From Desulfobacula sp. (GTDB taxonomy: Bacteria > Desulfobacterota > Desulfobacteria > Desulfobacterales > Desulfobacteraceae): DNA of 20,243 bases. The stretch is taken from positions 1 through 20,243 of the forward strand of contig JAGLNZ010000187.1 of assembly GCA_023139225.1 (NCBI GenBank), given 5' to 3'. The notes under the pieces were generated by a model, which made no database searches, was not told where the DNA came from, and was given only the letters and a program-made list of their open reading frames with translations. Shown here one piece after another: positions 15,903 to 20,243 of the stretch. The stretch's first letter is position 1. Each line of letters opens with the position of its first letter. The position numbers and the translations under genes were made by a program.

Positions 15903-17675
15903 TTATTGCAAAAATGCAATATTATTTTTTATCCCATGTTTAGTCATCTTACGCCACAGAGTTGTTGGATGAAGATTCAGTTTCTTGGATGCTTCTGCGA
16001 CACTGCTACATCTGGAGACAGTATCTTTTATTATCTGAGACTCAACCTCTGTAAGGATTTCCTTAAGAGATCCCTGCCGGGAAGATAGATCAGAAATGGT
16101 TTTTACCTCTTTTCTGATTTCTGAGGGCAGATCGGCAAGACCTATCTGGTCTTCTTCAGACATTATAATCATCCGTTCCATTATATTAACCAGCTCCCTG
16201 ACATTTCCGGGAAAACTATGTCTTACGAGCATATCGACTGTTTCAGGAGCCATTCGCTTGTTAATTTTTTTTTGTTTGTTAAATTTTTCAAGAATATTAA
16301 GTACCAGTACCGGAATATCTTCTTTTCTTTCTCTTAAAGGAGGAATGTCTATGGGAACCACATTGAGTCTGTAAAAAAGATCTTCACGAAAGGTTCCATC
16401 TCGCATCATTTGTTTAAGATCCCTATTTGTGGCTGCTATTATATTAACATTCACTTTGGTCGCATTGCCTGATCCGATCTTCAAGAATGTCTTATCTTCG
16501 ATTAGCTCAAGAAGTTTTACCTGCATATCCAGTTTTAGCTCGCCGACCTCATCCAAAAAGACTGTGCCCCCATGGGCCGCCTCGATAAGACCTGCCTTAC
16601 CCGAATGCAATGCGCCTGTAAATGCACCCTTCTCATATCCAAACAACTCGCTTTCCATTAATGATTCCGGTATAGCCCCACAATTTATTTTTACAAATGG
16701 ATCATTTTTCCGAGGGCTCATTTGATGAATAATTCTGGCTAACATGCTTTTCCCCACCCCGGATTCTCCCAATAAAAGAACAGAGGTTTCTGAATTGGCA
16801 ACTTTTATGGCTTTTTTTACTACCTGAATCATGGCTTGACTCTTGACCACCATCTCCTGGAGTACATGTTCTATCCCATCATGTTCTTGAAGGGTTTGGT
16901 AAAAGCGGCAGTTGATGCGCTTGGAGTCTTCTAACTGGTCTCGGAGAGTATTTAGTTTGGTAATATCCCGAACATTTGTTACCACAAGCAAAATTTCATT
17001 TTTTTCATCAAAAACAGGGGTTCCGGTAACTATGAGCTGTTTACCACCCTTGACCTGCTGCATTATTGTTATAGGTTTCTTCTTCTCAAGCACTTCAAGC
17101 GTCACAGAGTAGTCAAAGACTTTCTCATTTACAAGACTGTTCATGTCCCGGCCAATGAGATTTTTTTTTGAAAGGCCAGTAATTCTTTCATAAGCACTAT
17201 TGACACGAATGGTTTTGGCATAGCCATCTGTAATATAGAGGCCGTCATAGGATGATTCAAATATTACCTCAAGTTCCTTGCACAGCCTGTTGTACCCCTG
17301 AAGCTCGGAAATTATGGTTTCATATTCAGAAATATCTTGAAACACAGACAGGACGCCTATAACCTTTTTACCTTTCTTGATAGGACTGCGGTTAACGATA
17401 ATAGTAACATCATGAAGTGTGATTTTTTTTTTGTACTGGGGATGGCCTGTTTTTATAGTGTTTTCTAAATCCGGCCACGCATCTAGTTTAATTTCGGCGA
17501 TATGTTTGCCAACCACATCCTCGTCAAGGGGGTCTCCGAATATAGCTTTGGCCGCCCTGTTGTAAAAAAGGATTACCCCTTTATTGTTGATTAAAAGAAT
17601 ACCGTTTTTAGAGGAATCAAGAATAGTCGGCCAACTTTCAGGCAGGTTCTCTATAACATTCATATCGCTTTCCAT
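15903..17675 (-). CDS. Sigma-54-dependent transcriptional activator, PAS-PAS-AAA+-Fis
   Basis: A 590-aa enhancer-binding protein. Two PAS domains (about 12-118 and 135-242) are followed by a short linker helix and the AAA+ core. Walker A is GESGVGKS (303-310), the sigma-54-contacting loop is GAFTGA (350-355), Walker B is TVFLDEVGE (371-379), the arginine-finger region is FREDLFYRLNV (429-439), and FPGNVREL is at 488-495. A Fis-type helix-turn-helix occupies about 557-580. There is no receiver domain, so control is probably by a small ligand or redox signal on the PAS domains rather than phosphorylation. It lies immediately upstream of, and co-directional with, the liv-adh-aor operon, whose control region has the matching sigma-54 promoter and palindromes. 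AAGGA lies 4 bp before the ATG; a second ATG at codon 5 also has a plausible ribosome site. Confidence 0.93.
   Translation of the reverse strand: MESDMNVIENLPESWPTILDSSKNGILLINNKGVILFYNRAAKAIFGDPLDEDVVGKHIAEIKLDAWPDLENTIKTGHPQYKKKITLHDVTIIVNRSPIKKGKKVIGVLSVFQDISEYETIISELQGYNRLCKELEVIFESSYDGLYITDGYAKTIRVNSAYERITGLSKKNLIGRDMNSLVNEKVFDYSVTLEVLEKKKPITIMQQVKGGKQLIVTGTPVFDEKNEILLVVTNVRDITKLNTLRDQLEDSKRINCRFYQTLQEHDGIEHVLQEMVVKSQAMIQVVKKAIKVANSETSVLLLGESGVGKSMLARIIHQMSPRKNDPFVKINCGAIPESLMESELFGYEKGAFTGALHSGKAGLIEAAHGGTVFLDEVGELKLDMQVKLLELIEDKTFLKIGSGNATKVNVNIIAATNRDLKQMMRDGTFREDLFYRLNVVPIDIPPLRERKEDIPVLVLNILEKFNKQKKINKRMAPETVDMLVRHSFPGNVRELVNIMERMIIMSEEDQIGLADLPSEIRKEVKTISDLSSRQGSLKEILTEVESQIIKDTVSRCSSVAEASKKLNLHPTTLWRKMTKHGIKNNIAFLQ
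15905..15920. promoter_or_regulatory. Activator palindrome C, inside the activator coding sequence
   Basis: ATTGCA-AAAA-TGCAAT, centred about 207 bp upstream of the predicted start. On the - strand it encodes the last residues Ile-Ala-Phe-Leu-Gln and the first base of the stop codon of the sigma-54 activator, so regulatory and coding functions overlap. Confidence 0.7.
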
Positions 17676-18131
17676 AAATCCTTATATGCAACCAGATGGG
17701 ATAAAGACCATCCAAATCTTATTTTATGCTGAAAATATTTTAACAACATGGCAGCTAATTGAGTAAACAGTTTAGCGTTTCATACCAGTATTCATTCTTT
17801 TTTTTGATTGGCATTTTTTTTGTCATAATTAACCATGCGCCAAAAAAAAAATATTTTCAATCACTAATTTAAAAATTTCGTTTTGAAACAATAGTGCATT
17901 TATATTTTGGAGGAATATTCGTTTTCGGATTCTGATATGCTTATTTTTTTGTAAAGTTGAAAATTGTTTTATTTTTCTTGCACTCCATAGTTTTTTTTTA
18001 TAGCGTTTCACTGAAAAGGATTTAAAAAACATAAAAAATTTGCCCTTATAGTAAGTTTTTGGGGTAATATCAAGGCAAATAGACCTGATCATCAATGGTT
18101 CGGCGACAAAGGCCAGAAAGGAAACGATGCG
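17676..18131. other. AT-rich intergenic region without a convincing gene
   Basis: These 456 bp are strikingly AT-rich with many A and T runs. An 88-codon open frame on the - strand (17829-18095) is Lys/Phe/Ile-rich low-complexity sequence with no ribosome site and is probably not a gene. Promoters for the divergent activator and HEAT-repeat genes must lie here, but no clear -35/-10 pair stands out. TAGCGTTTCA occurs twice (17773-17782 and 18001-18010). The last 115 bp stay open in the frame of the next gene. Confidence 0.6.
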
Positions 18132-19517
18132 ATGATTCCGAATATGCCAACGATAGGCGTCAGATTTGACATCGAAAAGGCCGGAGGTAGTTACTATGGG
18201 TTAACTTGCTGGAAGGTTTTCTGGCAAGCAATCAACCCAGAGGAGATTGGCGTTGCTTCCCTCTATGCAGGAGATACTGCCACTACCCTCAACGGTCGGG
18301 AAAATGTCTTCTGCATTGCTGTTCAAAGTCTGGACAGCGGCGCAACCGAAAAGGTCAAAGCAGCATTGGCCCAAAGTGAGGCGTTCAATCGGGTCTGTGC
18401 GAATCCCATGTTTGTTGAAGGAACGTCCTGTGCGGCAGAACCGCTGCAAGATGCTGGTAGAATCGATGCTGAGGAAAACCTTGTTGGCAATGATGGCGCA
18501 TCTCGTTCTGCACTTGGTGTAATCAAAAAGGAGCGTGCAACAACGACGCAGGTAACAAAGGACATTCCGATTTTTGAAAAATCCAAGCTATCTTCTGCCC
18601 GGCCCCGAACCCTCCCTACCATTTCGTCGTTCAAGGAACTATCCAATAAGTGTGATATTTGCACCGATCCTATTAGGCAAGAGGATATGATTAAAGTTAC
18701 AAGAGAACAAATAGAAAAAGCATATAGGTATGGTTTTTATCCCGCCAGCCTATATAAACACCCTCTAACTGAGCTGCATGACCACCCATGGCATGCTTGG
18801 AATTTTAGCGTAACTCAGAACAAAGAAACAGATTGGGGAATTTGTCAAGCTTGTGACAACGAGATAAAAGATTATTTGTTCTTCAATGCTGAGTTTTTAA
18901 CAAAATTAAAAAAAAATGAAGTTTCTGAACACCAATTTGAACGAAAAAAAGCACTTGGAGGGGATATCGGCAGTATACAATATTTAGTTTCAGTCAAAGA
19001 TCGTTTTGCTGTTAGCCTATTGGTACATCTTTTTAAGAATCAAAATTTCAGGGAATGTGATTTTGCCCCAAGGGCGCTCGGCCGACTCGGAGATCGAAGA
19101 GCAATTCCAGCGCTTCTTAAGGTAATTGAAGATGATAGAATATCTTCAAGCGTAAGGCATCATTCTGCAATTGCAATAGGTAGAATTAATGATAGACAAG
19201 CATTGCGGCCTTTAATTGAGTTGCTAAAGAAGGTAAAAAATGAATCAGTCATATCTGGCATTGTAAAGGCTTTGGGAGAAATTGGTGATGCTAAAGCCAT
19301 TCCATCAATTGTTGAAACCTTAAATAATAGCACAGATTTTATTCGTCTGGCATCGGTAAATGCTTTGGGTATGATCGGGGATAAACAAGCCCTCCCATAT
19401 TTGGAATCTACAATAGAAGATAGCAATAAAGATGTTCGTAAAGCGTCAAAAAAACTAATTAGGCGAATATCAAAACAAAATGTAAAAAATGGTTTCTTAA
19501 AAAGGCTTTTCGGTTGA
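18132..19517 (+). CDS. HEAT-repeat protein with an unrecognised N-terminal domain
   Basis: A 461-aa cytoplasmic protein in three parts. Residues 1-110 form a compact domain (IGVRFDIEKAGGSYYGLTCW) I cannot assign. Residues 111-165 look like a linker. Residues 170-250 carry Cys174/Cys177 (CDIC), an HDHPWHAW stretch and Cys238/Cys241 (CQAC), a probable zinc site. Residues 312-446 hold four PBS-lyase/HEAT repeats of about 32 residues (ALGRLGDRRAIPALL, ALGEIGDAKAIPSIV and similar), normally a protein-binding surface. AAAGGA lies 9 bp before the ATG. The first 450 bp are visibly more GC-rich than the rest, suggesting domain fusion. The frame stays open upstream to 18012 without ATG, GTG or TTG. It sits alone beside an insertion element. 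Role unknown. Confidence 0.75.
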   Translation: MIPNMPTIGVRFDIEKAGGSYYGLTCWKVFWQAINPEEIGVASLYAGDTATTLNGRENVFCIAVQSLDSGATEKVKAALAQSEAFNRVCANPMFVEGTSCAAEPLQDAGRIDAEENLVGNDGASRSALGVIKKERATTTQVTKDIPIFEKSKLSSARPRTLPTISSFKELSNKCDICTDPIRQEDMIKVTREQIEKAYRYGFYPASLYKHPLTELHDHPWHAWNFSVTQNKETDWGICQACDNEIKDYLFFNAEFLTKLKKNEVSEHQFERKKALGGDIGSIQYLVSVKDRFAVSLLVHLFKNQNFRECDFAPRALGRLGDRRAIPALLKVIEDDRISSSVRHHSAIAIGRINDRQALRPLIELLKKVKNESVISGIVKALGEIGDAKAIPSIVETLNNSTDFIRLASVNALGMIGDKQALPYLESTIEDSNKDVRKASKKLIRRISKQNVKNGFLKRLFG

Positions 19518-19874
19518 GCTTTTTATAAACTTTAATCGTGTAAAGCAATATAAATGAGTTCTGGGGACAGCTTACTTAATTCATAATTTGATCGGCGGAA
19601 TCGTCGAACGAATAAGGATAGATCCGTGTGAGTGAAACGAACCACGATCTTATCCGGTGGTTGGACAAGCCCGGTAAAATTTACGATGTGGTCTATATAT
19701 AAGAAAATATCTTTTTTCGAGTATGGAGAAAGCGATACGCCTTCACAAGGATAGGCAATTTCAAGGCGCACGGGTGCATTAACCTAAAAATAGGTTTAGA
19801 AAAACCAATTATTTCATAATGGTACTCTCCTCCTGTGTTAAAATGCACTACAGTTTTTTTGCCGAAACAATGTA
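19518..19874 (-). other. Probable non-coding 3' flank of the IS91-type element
   Basis: This 357-bp stretch lies downstream of the transposase, where IS91 elements carry their replication-origin end. It contains an imperfect hairpin (19616-19655) and, on the - strand, CTGTCCCCA directly followed by GAAC (19561-19558), the type of tetranucleotide that borders IS91 origin ends. A 79-codon open frame on the - strand (19532-19771, GTG start, no ribosome site) runs through both structures and is probably incidental. No promoter was recognised. Confidence 0.45.
19616..19655. repeat. Imperfect inverted repeat near the IS end
   Basis: The arms GGATAGATCCGTG (19616-19628) and CACGATCTTATCC (19643-19655) are complementary except for one bulged base on each side, around a 14-nt loop. 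Rolling-circle elements usually carry such a hairpin close to a terminus, so this may belong to the element rather than the host. Confidence 0.45.
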
Positions 19875-20243
19875 TTAACCGGATTTTTCTCCGATGTAAC
19901 GAAATCCAAAAATAATCATGGGTGACTTACAGCACGGGCATTTAAAAACCGGCCTTGGACGTTGTTCTATCTCTTTGATTTTAACATATAAAATCAATTG
20001 AACCAGAAAGAGCAGTTTTTTCGCATTACTATGAAGGAATCCATAGTCTCTGGCTCTTCGAAATCCCTTGGGGAGAACGTGCTGTATGAGCAGGTTTAAG
20101 AAATCCTCCCCTTTAAGGTTTCTAAATAGTGTTGTACCGGTTTTGCTTTCAGTATACTTAAAAGTCACCATGCCATTGTGATTAGAAATTATGTTTTTTT
20201 CACTGATCACGCCACGGTATAAATAACGGGATAAATATTTAAT
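19875..20243 (-). CDS. IS91-family transposase, C-terminal part (5' end beyond window)
   Basis: The frame is open to the right edge, so the gene starts outside the window. The 122 visible residues begin YLSRYLYRGVIS, the Y-x3-Y motif that holds the two catalytic tyrosines of Y2 (IS91/ISCR) transposases. They continue with FKYTESKTG, GEDFLNLLIQHVLPKGFRRARDYGFLH and NAKKLL, a very characteristic IS91-family tail, and end in a CPCC zinc-like motif. These enzymes move DNA by single-strand rolling-circle transposition and can mobilise neighbouring genes. No stop or frameshift is visible, so the element may be intact. A GTG at 20210 is not the true start, since conserved sequence precedes it. Confidence 0.88.
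   Translation of the reverse strand: MKYLSRYLYRGVISEKNIISNHNGMVTFKYTESKTGTTLFRNLKGEDFLNLLIQHVLPKGFRRARDYGFLHSNAKKLLFLVQLILYVKIKEIEQRPRPVFKCPCCKSPMIIFGFRYIGEKSG

Larger units (their letters stand above)
19558..20243 (-). mobile_element. IS91-type insertion element, right part outside window
   Basis: Defined by the transposase reading frame and a proposed left (origin) boundary at the GAAC tetranucleotide 19558-19561. IS91 elements have no long terminal inverted repeats or target duplications, so the boundary is tentative. The transposase points left, so its origin end would face the HEAT-repeat gene, whose stop is only about 40 bp from the proposed boundary. Confidence 0.5.

Noticed and set aside
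17808..17824. Sigma-54-like TTGGCATTTTTTTTGTC on the + strand
   Set aside because: The essential -12 GC is GT, and the next + strand gene begins about 300 bp later; a T-run coincidence.
17773..18010. Direct repeat TAGCGTTTCA at 17773 and 18001
   Set aside because: Ten bases only, no further similarity around either copy; insufficient to call an element boundary.
17829..18095. 88-codon open frame on the - strand in the AT-rich gap
   Set aside because: Low-complexity Lys/Phe/Ile composition typical of translated AT-rich DNA; no ribosome site or recognisable domain.
19532..19771. 79-codon open frame on the - strand downstream of the transposase
   Set aside because: GTG start without a ribosome site; it runs through a hairpin and the likely element end, so coding is doubtful.

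Overview
This window probably comes from a Gram-negative anaerobe of the sulfate-reducing Desulfobacterota (Desulfobacteraceae-like). That is an inference from gene content: a tungsten/molybdenum aldehyde:ferredoxin oxidoreductase, a PEP-CTERM surface protein, a ubiquitin-like/Mut7-C nuclease, a DHH-CBS phosphoesterase and an ole hydrocarbon cluster. The DNA is moderately AT-rich. No tRNA, rRNA or CRISPR array was seen.

Left block (about 1-4490, + strand): an operon for head-to-head long-chain olefin synthesis. The tail of an unknown gene overlaps oleA (Claisen condensation of two acyl-CoAs). oleB (beta-lactone decarboxylase) follows, then a 239-aa single-pass membrane protein not known from the ole pathway, then oleC (beta-lactone synthetase). 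oleC overlaps the membrane-protein gene by 4 bp. No oleD (ketone reductase) is visible.

Middle (4502-7645): a DHH phosphoesterase with two CBS domains and a Mut7-C RNase-like protein lie in tandem on the - strand. A PEP-CTERM exported protein lies on the + strand, with a near-consensus sigma-54 promoter 44 bp upstream of its ATG. A bidirectional terminator separates it from the next block.

Right-centre (7728-17675, - strand): a catabolic regulon. A PAS-PAS-AAA+-Fis activator of sigma-54 lies just upstream of livKHMGF (a complete branched-chain amino acid-type ABC importer), an iron-dependent alcohol dehydrogenase and an AOR. The 487-bp gap between activator and livK holds a near-perfect -24/-12 promoter and an IHF-like site. 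Beyond these are three copies of a 16-bp palindrome, ATTGCA-N4-TGCAAT, at about -109, -189 and -207. One copy forms the last codons of the activator gene. The likely circuit is that the activator senses a small molecule, binds the palindromes and switches on uptake plus alcohol/aldehyde oxidation.

Right end (17676-20243): accessory DNA. An AT-rich gap precedes a HEAT-repeat protein of apparently chimeric composition. An IS91-family transposase then runs off the right edge, with its catalytic tyrosine pair just inside the window.
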